DNA of 64,000 nt from Brachypodium distachyon (GCF_000005505.3 NC_016131.3:21907501-21971500); one strand, 5' to 3'. Counted from the stretch's first letter, positions 24,397-35,744 are shown. Notes: a model not told the origin generated them from the sequence alone. Numbers and translations are program-made.

Positions 24397-24485
24397 CTCT
24401 CTCCGTTTCTAAATACTTGTCGCTGTTTTAGATACTTGTCGCTGTTTTAGTGCAAAACAACGACAAGTATTTAGGTACAGAGGAT
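24397..24485. mobile_element. Stowaway MITE with a 22-bp internal duplication
   Basis: The element opens CTCTCTCCGTTTCTAAATAC and closes with GACAAGTATTTAGGTACAGAGGA. The arm segment ATACTTGTCGCTGTTTTAG occurs twice in tandem at 24412-24450. Confidence 0.75.
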
Positions 24486-24699
24486 GTATATGACTACTGC
24501 ACGTACGATGCTTTAGCGTCCAATGCGTGTACGATTGTATATCTGACTGGATGGTTTGGTCTTACTGTCAGACAAAAATCGGACGGCAAGTATCGTACTC
24601 GTAGCATCGCTGTAATATGTAACCTACTACACAGGATCGTGTGGGAACACTTATTATCATTCCACGGGCCATATGACGGTCATTCTTCCTTAATACAGT

Positions 24700-24811
24700 A
24701 TTCCCTTCGATCCATTTAAGTGTCTCAAATTTGCTTAAATATGGATATATTTATGTCTAAAAACGTTTAGATACATATAATATTTTGATAATTAATATGG
24801 ATCAAAGGGAG
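24700..24811. mobile_element. Stowaway MITE
   Basis: A 112-bp element starting ATTCCCTTCGATCCATTTAAG and ending TAATATGGATCAAAGGGAG, flanked by TA. Confidence 0.8.
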
Positions 24812-25077
24812 TATTATTTAATAAAAAAATATCTTGTTCGAATGGGCTCCATTTGTAACATGCAAATAGCATATTCAGTACAAACGCTGAACTGAGCTGG
24901 AAATTTGTGTAAACTGATGAACATCCCATCTCTTCATTTTAACCTTAAAAGTCTAAACTCTTAATTTACACCTCACTCCAGTTGACCACAACACAAAGGG
25001 TCTCTTATTTCTCACAACCACACCAGGATGTACTACAAATTTAGCGCACACATGACATCACGCTGAAATCAACAGCG

Positions 25078-25097
25078 CACACACACACACACACACA
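25078..25097. repeat. CA dinucleotide microsatellite
   Basis: About ten uninterrupted CA units lie some 90 bp downstream of the CAR copy B stop codon. Confidence 0.95.
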
Positions 25098-25186
25098 TTG
25101 TTTAGAAATATGACACCGGGAACAAGAGCTGATCATAGCTGCATCTTCATCAAACGAGGTTGTGATAACCCTCAGTCAGACACGGC

Positions 25187-27211
25187 TTACAGCGTAACAC
25201 CTGGGACATGAACCCATTCCACCTGCAGCACGATAGAGCCACTGTCAACATTCTTCAGCTTCAGGATCAAGTCCTGGACGACCTTGCCATTCTTCCACGA
25301 GACGTGGCTCTCACCGCCAAGGTAGTTTGTGCCAACCGGGTAAATCGTCTTGATCCTGGTCCCATCAGAGGCATGCTTTAGATCCAGCTTCGCAGCATCA
25401 TAGATGTCAGTTACGTTGAACTCAGCCACTCCCATGCTGTCATCTGCTGTGAATTTGTCCTCATCGAAAACTTCCTGCGTGATGTTTTCGCCAGTTGGAT
25501 ACATAAGTGATCAGTTGAGTTCACATCTTCACCAACCATCCGTGGACCTATGGTATAAATGGTCCCCTATCTATTCATGTTTTGACGAAGAAGAAAAACG
25601 TATGTGTATTTTTTTTGTTGCTTTCAGAAATTGTTTAAAACACTGCTGCAAGTTCCTTTCAATTCAATTCTTGCTTTGTGAAGGTCAGGTTGTACATATA
25701 TCTGTATATATTTGTGTGTAGATATAGTTTTTATTTGTTCCATATGTACAGATAATTTTTGTAGAGCTCGCTTGATAAAGCAATTTCAAATAGCAAACTT
25801 ACAAGTTTCACTGGCTTTGTAGGATTTGTGACGGGGAGCTGCAGTACTTCATTCCATAGAGGATTGGCATTCTTCTTCTGCACACTAGTCTTCACCTTCT
25901 ACACCACGAGTAAAAATTGAACTTCAATAAGAATATGATGAAATTCTAATTAAACAGTGAGAAATTTGACTGGTACCCATGTTATGTCACCTGAAGTCAA
26001 CGGTATAAAACATGGTTTATATAATACAGAGTACAGAATAATGAACTGAAAATGTGACATTATCAAGACAGGTGTGCAGTCACTGTTCAAAATTCATAGC
26101 ATTCAACTGCTCTATCAAAAGCAGGCACTCATTTCCATGAGAGAATAATAAATAGAACAAGACCTCATCCTACAAAATAATTAGTGCATTATACTAGGTT
26201 CTGGGTAGGTAATCATGCAGCACAGTAGCGTGGGCTAAGTCCTTGATAACAGACAAAAACAATCTTACAGAAAAAAAAGTATTATACTCCGTTATTTATT
26301 TTGTAAATCGACAACTATGAATGAAACAAAGGAAATTAGCAAAGCCATGTTGGCTAAACATCATAAACTACTCATATGCCGACCATTTCACCAAACAGTA
26401 TGCCCACTGCCCCACTGGCCATTCTGGTTGACTTGCAAGTATAGGAAACATAAGACATACATGCTACATGAATCATCCCGAATAACTGGATACACCAGCA
26501 CAATTTTCATGTTTCCAAGGTGAACTTAATGTAGGATTTGGTACTCTGCTCTTCAGTCACAAAATTGGAAATTTTCATCATAGTTTTGTTATTTCAAGTT
26601 GGAACTCATCATCGCAGGCTTTGGTACACTGCTCTCCAGTTCAACATGCCACAAGACATAAGTCACATAACATAGCCTATTTACAGAGCAGGCCTAGTGC
26701 CAGTCCTGCAAACCATGACCAAGTTGGGAACTGCAGTTGCACAGCAGGAGAAAATATGGTAGACCCTACAGATGGAGAACAATCAAATGGCAAAAGAATA
26801 TCTGGGGCCCCCTAAGCGTCCTTCTATCGAACATCTAGAGAGCACAAAAGCGGTTCGAACTTCAGGAGAGGTCGCCCCGTCTCTGAAACCGATCCCCAAA
26901 ATACCGTGCTGGCCATAAACCCATGTATGCATGGGCCGTCCGCAATCGCCTTGGCCGTGCCGTGGCAACAGGCTTCTCCTCCGCCAAGGCCGGGATCACG
27001 GATTGGGGACAGGAGAGGATCGATCCGAGCAATGCTAGGAAAAAAGAAGAAAAGATAGGATCGAGGTAATTAAGGTAGAAGAGTCGACCTGGGAGCCGTA
27101 GCAGAGGACGACGTAGGGGTCGCTGGTGTGGGTGAGCGGGTCGGCGACGATGAGGTTGGAGCCCCGCACCACGCGGACGCTGAGCTTCCCGATCACCTGC
27201 TCCGACGCCAT
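25187..27211 (-). CDS. Small C2-domain protein, CAR (C2-domain ABA-related) family, copy B
   Basis: Three exons read on the minus strand: 27211-27089, 25898-25803, 25474-25187; 507 nt, 168 aa. The start is MASEQVIGKLSVRVVRGSN; loop acids D24 and D31 (HTSDPYVV) and D77, D79, D84, D85 (VFDEDKFTADD) are intact, so Ca2+ binding is expected. Exon 2 encodes NPLWNEVLQL, exon 3 has DSMGVAEF where copy A has DSMGDAEF, and the protein ends VEWVHVPGVTL. Exons 2 and 3 are 96 and 288 nt, exactly as in copy A, but protein identity is only moderate by eye, so the duplication is not recent. The family role (membrane recruitment of ABA receptors in Arabidopsis) is known only for relatives. Confidence 0.92.
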
Positions 27212-27701
27212 GGAAGAGGGTGGTGGTGTGTCTAGGCTTGTAGCTTAGCGACGGGGGATGGGAGCAGAGCAGGGCGAGGAGAGGGAAGAATAAGCAGGTG
27301 GCAGTAGGCTGGATGCGGCCAACAGCTGGCGGCCAGCGCCGGCTTTTATCATCGCCGGCTCCGCCCCTGTAGATGGCGACCCTCGGCCAGCTGGCGGACA
27401 GATTTGGGGATAATTGTTCGTTCGTGTCGCGTAAACTGCAAGTCTCACGACGCCAATTGACATTAGTTCAAGAAAAATTAGTTTTTAAATACTCCTTTCG
27501 CGATCTTGTGCGGCTCGTGGGACTTTTCGACCGCATTTTTTTTTGACCGCTGTAGCTCGTGGGACTTTTGTTATCCGCGGACTCACATATGACCTTAGCT
27601 TGATTGTAGATGGTTTTGTGTGATGTTCATACGGCGTTTTAAGCTTTACCATTACGTGCAGAATTCAAGAAAACGTACTTTGTATGCTTCCTAGATGTAA
27701 G

Positions 27702-28106
27702 TACATCTCTGGTCTCTCAATTGATCGTAAAGTTTAAATACGGTCTCTCAACACAAAATCGTATGCTTGCTTCCTCAACCGTCAATACGAGATACTTTTG
27801 GCCCTTCTTCTAAATTTGAATAGTTTTGACTTCACGTTGTGCACGTCGGATGCCTTGCTGGCATCAGATTTCTTCCAAAAATGGTCCATGAATTTAAAAT
27901 TGTACACTTTTGGCCCCTCAACTATGCATTGTGGCATCTAACGTGGAAAATTCAAAAAAAAAAACGCGCCACATGGATTTAAATCGGTCCAAAACTGAGA
28001 GAGGGGCTAAAAGTATCCAATTTTATCGATTGAGGGACCAAACGTATACGATTTTGAATTGAGCGACACCTTTTAAACTTTGCTGCCAATTGAGCGACCA
28101 AAAATA
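27702..28106. mobile_element. About 405-bp element with long inverted arms
   Basis: The left end (CTCTGGTCTCTCAATTGATC, then AAAGTTTAAATACGGTC and CAAAATCGTATGC) matches the reverse complement of the right end (GGTCGCTCAATTGGCAGC, AAAGTTTAAAAGG, CAAAATCGTATACG) over about 90 bp. The middle includes GTGGCATCTAACGTGGAAAA. The structure fits a MULE-like or foldback MITE. A half copy occurs at 58255-58425. Confidence 0.7.
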
Positions 28107-28108
28107 TA

Positions 28109-28232
28109 CTCCCTCCGTCCAACAAAAGATGTCTCAACTTTGACTAAATTTGAATGCATCTATACACTAAGTCATGTCTAGATACATTCAGATTTTGACA
28201 AACTTGAGACATCCTTTGTTGGACGGAAGGAG
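28109..28232. mobile_element. Stowaway MITE abutting the long inverted repeat
   Basis: A 124-bp element from CTCCCTCCGTCCAACAAAAG to TTTGTTGGACGGAAGGAG, with TA flanks. It belongs to the same subfamily as the element at 28776-28895. Confidence 0.9.
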
Positions 28233-28251
28233 TACTTTTTTGTATTTTGTA

Positions 28252-28363
28252 CTTCCTCCATTCATAATTCTTGTCTCAAATTTGTCCAAAAATGAATGTG
28301 TCTATTCTTAAAAAGCATTTAGATACATGTAATATTTTGACAAGAATTATGAAACGGAGAGAG
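28252..28363. mobile_element. Stowaway MITE
   Basis: A 112-bp element from CTTCCTCCATTCATAATTC to GAATTATGAAACGGAGAGAG. Confidence 0.87.
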
Positions 28364-28775
28364 TACTAGACAAGTAATAGTAGTGTTCTTTTTTAATCAT
28401 ATATTACGTCTTTTTTGACAAAAAACAGAAGCGAGTTGATCTCACCAAAGATTATAAGGGAACACAGAAACAAAACAAGAAATAAAGCAACTAAAGCACG
28501 GTGATATGGATCAAGGAAGAAATGTAAAGAAAACAAGATTAAAGCACGTATGTCGTCGGGTGAATGGTCCAGCTGGTATGTCACCGATGCATGTGTTGGT
28601 GGATGGCGTCATGATTTTAGTTCAAATTTATACTAAAATCACGACAAAAATTTAGGATCAAAAGGAGTACATATGATTGATCGACCATCATCACTCTCAA
28701 AAACAGGATAATTTGCAAACAACCAAGATTAAACTATTTTTCTCCCACGGAATATTAGATCAATTTTATTATTCG

Positions 28776-28895
28776 CTCTGTCCAACAAAAGATGTCTCAA
28801 GTTTGTGGAAATTTGGATGTATCTAGACATAACTTAATGTATAGATGCATTCAAATTTAGTAAAAATTAAGACATCCTTCATTGGACGGAGGGAG
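28776..28895. mobile_element. Stowaway MITE
   Basis: A 120-bp element from CTCTGTCCAACAAAAGATG to TTCATTGGACGGAGGGAG, with TA after the right end. It shares its arms (GATGTCTCAA) with 28109-28232. Confidence 0.88.
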
Positions 28896-30818
28896 TAGAA
28901 CATAAGATCGACGAGATGGTGTGAACATCAGAGACCCTTTCCCCTTGTGATACACGTTCTTGACGGACGCAACTCCTGGTCTCCTACCATCAATCGTTGT
29001 GCGTGACTTGGCAAAATAATCAGTGTTCATGAACGTCGTAACCAATTAAGTGAACTGTGAATATTAGTTTCAAAAAAAAAAGTGAACTGTGAATACGGAC
29101 GGAAATTACCGCAAGGTCACTATTCTACCCGACAATGTTGCCGTGAAAAAAACCGAAAGAAAAAAATAAGTGTTTTCCATCGAAGGATTTATATGGAGGA
29201 TTTTTTAAGGATTTCAATACTTCTGATGTTTTTCAATGAAAGCCCTTTGGATCAAACGAATGAGGCCTCCGAAGAGTCTATGGATTAATAGCAATTAAGG
29301 ATTGTACTGATAGGAAACGGTGATTGATCGATAGGGTCATGTTTGTTGATGCATAGAAGTCGGCCCTAGTCGCGTACATCGATGCCTTCTTCGCGCTGGA
29401 GCTTTTCATGGCAAACTTTGGAGCCATCGGCGTCACACGTGTGGCACGATCTCCACGTAACTACGGTCCCTATGTCAGATGGTCAAAAAGTGAGCCAAGA
29501 CCCAAATCGTGTTTTGTGATTGACAGCGGTGGTGGTGGGTAATACACAGCTTACGCCACAAAACTCGAAAACTCGGATACAATCAAATAGAGCTGGACAT
29601 AAACTCGGCAGCCTCTGCTTATCGCATTCACTTCAAAGGCTGTCATGCCCGCTTCCTTTCTCATAAAATTTGGAGAGCCTTTTTTGAGCCGAAGTGTAAA
29701 TTGAAAGGACAATATTCTTTACTGAAACCCACCGTCGGATTGTGTATTTGTTCGGTACCAACACAATTTCAAAACAGAAATTTGACTTTTCTCACACAAA
29801 ATTACCATCTTAACCTTTGGCCAGTCTGCCCAGAAGTTTCCCAAGTCCTTGTTTGAAGTGTTTTCTTCTGCCGCAGACTGTAGCTATGAAAGATACAAAC
29901 ACCCACATCAACCAACGACGAACCCTAGTTGGAGTCGTCATGCATCTCGCTGGCCATCCTACCGTCGTCGACCCCAAGGTCGGTTCTCTCTGCCGGCAAG
30001 ACCCCCTCCCCCCTCCCTCGTTTGTAACAACAGCTTCCCCTCGTCGTACTCCAATTTTGCATACCAATGTCAAAAGTTGATACGTAGAAGCTCCCTAGCT
30101 TGGGGCCAAAATTTGAATCGGAAAAAAAACTGTTCAAAACTGGATGTAGTACGGTCATCCCAAATAAAAATGCCAAACCTTTTATTTTAGTTGATGCAGG
30201 GTGTTCTGGCAAATGTGTCACGAAGTTGTAATGTTACTAGACAAAGACACTTTCGACGGTGTGTTTCAGCAAAGATCGGAAAATAATGGTGTCCTCTAGC
30301 TAATTTTTCCTCAGATGATTCTAACTGCTAAGAACTTGAAAGCTAGAAGATGGCCCCATGGAGTGTTTTGTATTCTCTGCCATTCTCGGCAATCATGTTT
30401 TTTTTAGAATCTCGGCAATCATGTTTTTATACGATAGAATTATGGACTATGTCATATGCTCTTGGGCCTTGGCACGGCCTGGTGCCGAGCTTCTTCGTTG
30501 GAGAAAGAACGGTAGAGAAATGGTGAAACAAGGCACGTAGAAGGTTGCTCTCAAAAAAGAAAAAAAAGGCACGTACAAGGTTGAATAGGGAAAGAGAAGA
30601 GGCTTCGATGGTACAACGATCTGCACCATTTGGAACATTTATGAAAAGATAGAATTCGACGCATCTTCATCTTGAATCCATGGAGGCAGAAAACGTCGCC
30701 CCATAGGGCGCATGAGAAGTTTAAGTTGTATTTTTACTTATAAAGTTTGGAATTGGTGGTCGTCAATTCACTTCTTCCTGACATTTCTCTTGTCACTCCT
30801 AGATTGTACAAACCCATG

Positions 30819-30967
30819 CAGGAGCGGAGCTACAGTGTTACCATTGGGGGTTCAGATGAACTCAATGAAAATGACCAAATTGCATAGGATTTGAACCCAA
30901 AACTACTTATGAACCCCATGATTATAATGTAGTGAACCCAATAGTTGTCTTTCTAGCTCCGCCCCTG
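30819..30967. mobile_element. hAT-type MITE, 149 bp, with 8-bp target duplication
   Basis: The terminal inverted repeats are CAGGAGCGGAGCTA and TAGCTCCGCCCCTG. The 8-bp direct repeat AACCCATG flanks the element at 30811-30818 and 30968-30975. An 8-bp duplication with CAG-type ends is the hAT signature. There is no coding capacity. Confidence 0.92.
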
Positions 30968-30996
30968 AACCCATGAGTTAAAATTTCAATTCATAA

Positions 30997-31296
30997 GGGC
31001 ATCCGCAAAGGTCGACTCTTAAGTGACTCTTATTTGAAATTTGCTTATGTGGAGGAAAGAGAAATAGGAGAGAGAAGAGGATTGACTCTTCGTGAAGAGT
31101 CAGACTCTAAGGAACGAATCGAATAAGAATCAGCTAAGAGTTGACATATTTACCATTGTGCATCATTGTATTTAATGCTAACAAATCATTTATAGCAAAT
31201 CTAGAGACACAACCTATTACATATGTTATTTTATCATCGACTCTAGTCTCTAGATGACGTGCAGACTCAATGCCGACTCTACCATTGCGGATGCCC
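30997..31296. mobile_element. PIF/Harbinger (Tourist-like) MITE, 300 bp, with TAA duplication
   Basis: The termini GGGCATCCGCAA and TTGCGGATGCCC are perfect inverted repeats flanked by TAA at 30994-30996 and 31297-31299. Sub-terminal GTCGACTCTTA and GCCGACTCT also match in inverted form. The TAA duplication is diagnostic of the superfamily. Confidence 0.9.
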
Positions 31297-31551
31297 TAAT
31301 GCTCCCTTACATAGTCTTTGTTGTTGCATTTCCTCTCCAATCTCCATGAGTTTGGTTTCAGAGTTCAAATTCAGCAAAACCTATCATCGTGCATACATTG
31401 GTTTATAAGTTGACTATCATGTTTTCTTCGGTTATAAATTTTGTTTTCTTGATGATTTCGTAGCAAAGCACAGGCACAAAGCTAGCAGTGTTAACAATAA
31501 AGTTAAACCTGTTGCAACAAAGACACCATGTGCAGGTAGGGATTTGTTTTT

Positions 31552-31985
31552 TGTTTTTTTAAACAAGTAAATTACCTCTTTATTCATTGTCAATAATGCA
31601 TCATGAGAGGTACAAGTTCCGTACAATTAATACTATCAGGGGGCAGGGGGTTCTCCAACCAAAACAAGCGGATGAGAAAATATTGCTAATCTATTACTAT
31701 CTATTAAATTGGAGTTGGTGGTGATTACCGTGGGCACCGTAGGTTAATTTTGTTAAAATTACAACCAATATGCCACTGTCCGTTATTTTTTTTTCTCCAA
31801 TTTTTTCACGATTTCTCCTACTCCGTCTTACAATCGACGCCGCCACACCCACATCCCGACCTCGACGACGCCATGAGTTGCCTACACAGAAAATAAAATA
31901 AAATAATTTGTGATTTTGTTGACCCGTAGTTGAGCTAATTCATGAGCTGCCATATTCGCCTCATGAGGACAGTGGACAAAGAAGG
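31552..31985 (-). mobile_element. 3' remnant of a non-LTR retroelement with RNase H-like tail
   Basis: On the minus strand, 31985 to about 31920 reads CPHEANMAAHELAQLRVN, which resembles the C-terminal end of the RNase H-like domain of plant LINEs. About 350 bp further on, the strand shows AATAAAG and then a T-run on the plus strand (an A tail on minus) near 31552-31562. Everything between is degenerate. Confidence 0.45.
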
Positions 31986-34065
31986 TATTAATAAAAAACA
32001 CAACCAGCAGCAAGATAATAACAATAATAAAAAACAGCAGCTTCCAAGCCTTCCGATCTTCCTCCTTGGTTGATAACCTCGATGACCTCCGTGATTGCAG
32101 CTTGCCGTCGGTGCCAATTGCAGACGGAGACGCAGAGCCATGGCTTCAGCAACCGTAACTGCATGTAGCGATTTGTTGGCTTAGGTGTCTTTTTGGAGTT
32201 TTTCTAAACTTGACCCAACAAAAAAAATCTGGGATTGCTCGTATATAGTTGGGTCGCACTAATATTTTCTCAATCGATGGGCTCAATTCTCAGCTGGAGT
32301 ACTAATTGGGCCTTGCAAAGCCCGTTATTGGATTTGGTAAGAATTGAGGCCATAGTGTACAAAATTTGGTGCAAGCAAAAAAAAAAACCTAGCAATTGTT
32401 GTCGTTGAAGATAGTATGTTCCCCTCACCTCCGGTCGCCGTCTTGGTGCTGCGAGTTGGCGGGGAACCTCGATTCCTTCTAAGAGTATCCAGAAATTTGT
32501 TAATACCAATTGTTTGGTTTTGATCGGCAATGTGATGGGGGAAGTTCTTCTTCTGCTATGGGGGTGCCACAACGAGCGTTGTCGTGGAGCCACAGAGTTT
32601 TACTCACCGTAGGTTCAGTGTACCCGATCTTACTGATTTTGGGTTCATGTACTCGCAGATCCGTTTATACGTATCTATTGATTTTTTTTGTCAGTGTGTC
32701 ATATATATTACTTTTCTTAATTTTATCTTTGTATGTTTGCAATCCTTCACGGGCGTTCGGGTGAAGATTTTGCGGTTCGACGACTTGTATCTTTAGGGGA
32801 TCATTCCCAGTCCAACTACGTGCAACGCTCACGGCCTCTCATCTCTTTGGATGGGCGACTCAAGGGGCTTTCAGAAACCTATGAAGGTGGTCGAGTTCGT
32901 GCAGGAATACGGGTAGTATGTTGCCATTCCAGTTTATTGCAGTCTCCATGTTGAAGCCTTGATAGTATTTCATGTTGCAAATAATGATACCACAGAGAAG
33001 ATGTGTTTACAAGATTTCATTGTAATTATTAATTATAGGAATTACCTTGTAATTTTTAGGGTACATAATCTAATGCATTGTACATGTAATGGTTCTCGAG
33101 TTTGAATAAAGTTTCTAAAAAAGTTTACTGCAAGTCATCTGCATGTACAAAGTTTTTTTTTACAAAATTCTTGATCCTGTGACGCTAATTAAATCATACG
33201 CAAAATAAAAAAAGAAAACTAACAAAGACACACAAAGTCAGCATGCGTGTAGGCACATGAATCTGACTAGGGAGGCAATGGCATGCTAGATCGACGTATC
33301 AAACTAGTTAAATAATATACAAATATTGATTCTACATCTAGAAAAATAAAATAACGATGTACTATTTCTAATTTCCGTACCCTCAAGCTTAAAGTTGCAC
33401 AAAAGGTTACGCGGAACTTAATATTGAACAGTTTTGCCGGCTGCGTCATGGACCGAGGAATAACTATTTTCCATTCGACTAAGAAATAGCAAAAATCCAT
33501 ATAGATTTGCTCTTATAGCTCATTTGGTGCCCTTCATCCAAGCCTGTTCTAGAATTTATTTTGGATTACAAAAATCAGCTTGTTTGGCCGGCAGAGGATT
33601 GGATATAGAAATTCCATGGATTCATATCACTACCTAATCTCAATTTGTTTCTAAAATCATCTTTCTGGACTTACCTCTCATTCTACAAATTTATGTGCGA
33701 GACAAACATTTGAGTCTGAAATTTAAATTCAACTTCAAAGGCTGCCAAACGTTGAATGGCAGAGTTCCTGCCTTCCTCTCGAAAGAAAAGAAGATCCGGC
33801 ATTTTAAACCACCGCGACTCTGCCTGTCTGCATGTGGCCGAATCAGTAAGCAGGTCAACCTCTGATAGAAGCAAAGCTGCCCGTGCGTGGTGGCCGGGCA
33901 CGAACACAGGCACGCCAGCTTGTACGTGCCGTCGTGCATGCCATGCCATCTTCCACCACTCCGTTGGTCAAGTCAAACCTCGCCAACCTCTCATGGATGA
34001 ACAGATCTCCTCAAACTCAAACTAGTTCCTCCTTCCCACGAGAAATCACAAGTTAGAAAGTTAGA

Positions 34066-35208
34066 ATGGCGAGCAACCCCATGTTCCAGTGGCCGGGGCA
34101 GCACCCGGAAGATGATGAGCCCGAAGAGAGGCAGATCGGCGTGGACCCCTTCTCCCTCCGCCAGTTCTCCCGCCTCAACATCGACAAGCCGCTGCCGATC
34201 CCCTCCGTCTCCGTCGACGACCCCCCGCCGCCGCCGGCCCCGGCTCGCTACGCCAGCGCCAGCGCCAGCGTGCCGTGCTCCAGACAGGCCTCGCCGCGCC
34301 TCGGCTCGTCCGCGGCCGCCGCCGCGCCCACCAGGTGGGACGCGCACCTGGCTCTGGCCTCAGGCCACGACGCGAGAGCCGTCCTCCCCGCCGCCTGCCC
34401 CGCCTCCAGGGCGATGTCGAGGAGCAAGTCCTGCGCCGAGCTGCTCTCCGACGCCGACAACGAGTTCGACGTGATCCTCTCGTCCCCCGAGCGCAGGGCG
34501 AGCGCGCCGCAGCGGTGGGGCAGCGACGTGCCTCTCATCGCGGACGCAAAGGGCGGCAGGAACAACAAGGGTCGGCGCAAGGGAAATAAGCACGGGGCCG
34601 AAGCCCCGTTCGGCTGCTGCCTCTATCTCCCGGGCCTCGCCAGGAGGACTGCTACTGGCAAGCCGTCGCCGGCGCCGCGCACGCCAGCGGCATCCACTGC
34701 GGCGCGCGCTTCTTCACCGGGTTATTTCTCCGCGACGCTCCGCGGCCCCGACGACGTCGTTGATCAGCCGGAGCCGGCCGATCAGTGCTGCTCCCGGCCG
34801 AGCACCATGTCGCTGGCCGTGTCGATGGAGGGCTTCGACTGCCGCTTCTCCTCGAGGTCCTCCATGCGCTTCTCCTCGAGGTCCTCGACGGGCATGGGCT
34901 TTGGCATGGCCCAGCTCGACGGCGAGGAGGCCTCGTCGTCGAGCTACTTCGACCTCCCGATGGAGCTCATCATGGGCTGCGACGGGGACGAGGAGGGCGA
35001 GCTGCCGGTGCACGCCGCGTTCCTCTTCGACAGCGACGGCATACGGAAGAGCGTGCTCAGGAAGGGCGCGGGGCGCGTGGCGCGGCCGTCGTCTGCTGCT
35101 CAGGTGTCGGCTGTCGGCGACGCATCCGGCGCAGGCAGGATGTCAGCCCGACACGTGAGGTTCTCAGTGACGTCGGGGCCGGCACCCTCGACGCCGGCGG
35201 ATTCATAG
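34066..35208 (+). CDS. Intronless plant-specific protein of unknown function, 380 aa
   Basis: One open exon from ATG 34066 to TAG 35206-35208, strongly GC-rich at third positions, as is usual for grass single-exon genes. I do not recognise a named domain. The N-terminal part has acidic and basic patches (EDDEPEERQIG, then VDPFSLRQFSRLN), followed by a proline/alanine-rich linker, the basic-serine motif MSRSKSCAELL, a KGRRKGNKHG basic cluster (possible nuclear signal) and a conserved-looking FGCCLYLPG at about residues 182-190. After that come SRSSMRFSSRSSTG repeats, an acidic DGDEEGE stretch and a C-terminal RHVRFSV. There is no signal peptide or membrane span. The composition suggests a largely disordered, possibly phosphorylated protein. 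Function is unassigned. Confidence 0.82.
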   Translation: MASNPMFQWPGQHPEDDEPEERQIGVDPFSLRQFSRLNIDKPLPIPSVSVDDPPPPPAPARYASASASVPCSRQASPRLGSSAAAAAPTRWDAHLALASGHDARAVLPAACPASRAMSRSKSCAELLSDADNEFDVILSSPERRASAPQRWGSDVPLIADAKGGRNNKGRRKGNKHGAEAPFGCCLYLPGLARRTATGKPSPAPRTPAASTAARASSPGYFSATLRGPDDVVDQPEPADQCCSRPSTMSLAVSMEGFDCRFSSRSSMRFSSRSSTGMGFGMAQLDGEEASSSSYFDLPMELIMGCDGDEEGELPVHAAFLFDSDGIRKSVLRKGAGRVARPSSAAQVSAVGDASGAGRMSARHVRFSVTSGPAPSTPADS

Positions 35209-35744
35209 GCGTGTCTCCATGGACTCCACCATAGCGCGTTCAGAAGCGTGGAACGGGTGAAATTCCCCGTCGTCTCACCTCGAATCTACTATTCCAGTTA
35301 ATTCCTGTTAATTTCTTCTTCTAAACAGGCCCACAGTTTACTCCAGTTGATAGTTTTTGCATTTCCCGGCAATTCATCGTGATTTAACCCCCGGTTGTAA
35401 ATGCAGTAACATAAGTATATTGATACATTCATCACGAAACATATATGAATGTTAGTTAGGCGTGTTCTCGGCCGGCTTCGGACGGAGTTGATCCAAACCG
35501 GCTTGTACAATCTGTAACATACAGTCCAGTTCCACATGCGAATTCGTCTCTAGAATGAGAGGTTGAAGTTTCCTTTTTATGCAGTCAACGCGACAAACCA
35601 AACGAGAGTGGATTTTCTACTCCCGAGCGTGTTGCTCCAGTTATCCGGATCGTCCGTCCTCTCGGCCGTGTCCATTCGATGATCTCTGTGATTACGACAT
35701 GCGTTAACCGCGAGCAAACGGCGGCAAGCTATCCTTTTCCGTCA
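35209..35744. other. Gap between the 34-kb gene and the LINE
   Basis: This holds the 3' UTR of the upstream gene and about 300 bp with no recognisable feature up to the truncated 5' edge of the LINE. Confidence 0.5.

Larger units (their letters stand above)
21825..25186. other. Intergenic region between the two CAR genes
   Basis: No gene is supported. The stretch includes the 5' flank of CAR copy A, an inverted repeat near 22085-22165 (CTCTAAATTTAGA arms with ACCACCA/TGGTGGT), AT-rich sequence and four Stowaway elements. A CA microsatellite sits at 25078-25097, just beyond the 3' end of CAR copy B. Confidence 0.6.
27212..34065. other. Repeat-rich intergenic region, CAR copy B to 34-kb gene
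   Basis: No complete gene is supported. It contains a long-armed inverted repeat (27702-28106), three Stowaway MITEs, a hAT-type MITE, a PIF/Harbinger-type MITE and a minus-strand LINE remnant (31552-31985). From about 32500 to 33126 there is a plus-strand sequence ending GAATAAAGTTTCTAAAAAAG, which may be another retroelement 3' end but has no readable domain. I see nothing definable at 28900-30800 or 33130-34000. Confidence 0.6.

Noticed and set aside
29810..30221. Overlapping open frames of 87-113 residues on both strands
   Set aside because: No recognisable protein, no splice partners, and similar lengths on both strands as expected by chance.
32500..33126. Plus-strand retroelement-like 3' end with AATAAA and an A run
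   Set aside because: The tail alone is too short and common; no RT, endonuclease or RNase H motif is visible upstream, so it is mentioned only in the gap entry.
34112..35234. Long open frames in other frames and on the minus strand over the 34-kb gene
   Set aside because: These are shadows of one very GC-rich coding exon, where stop codons are rare in all frames.
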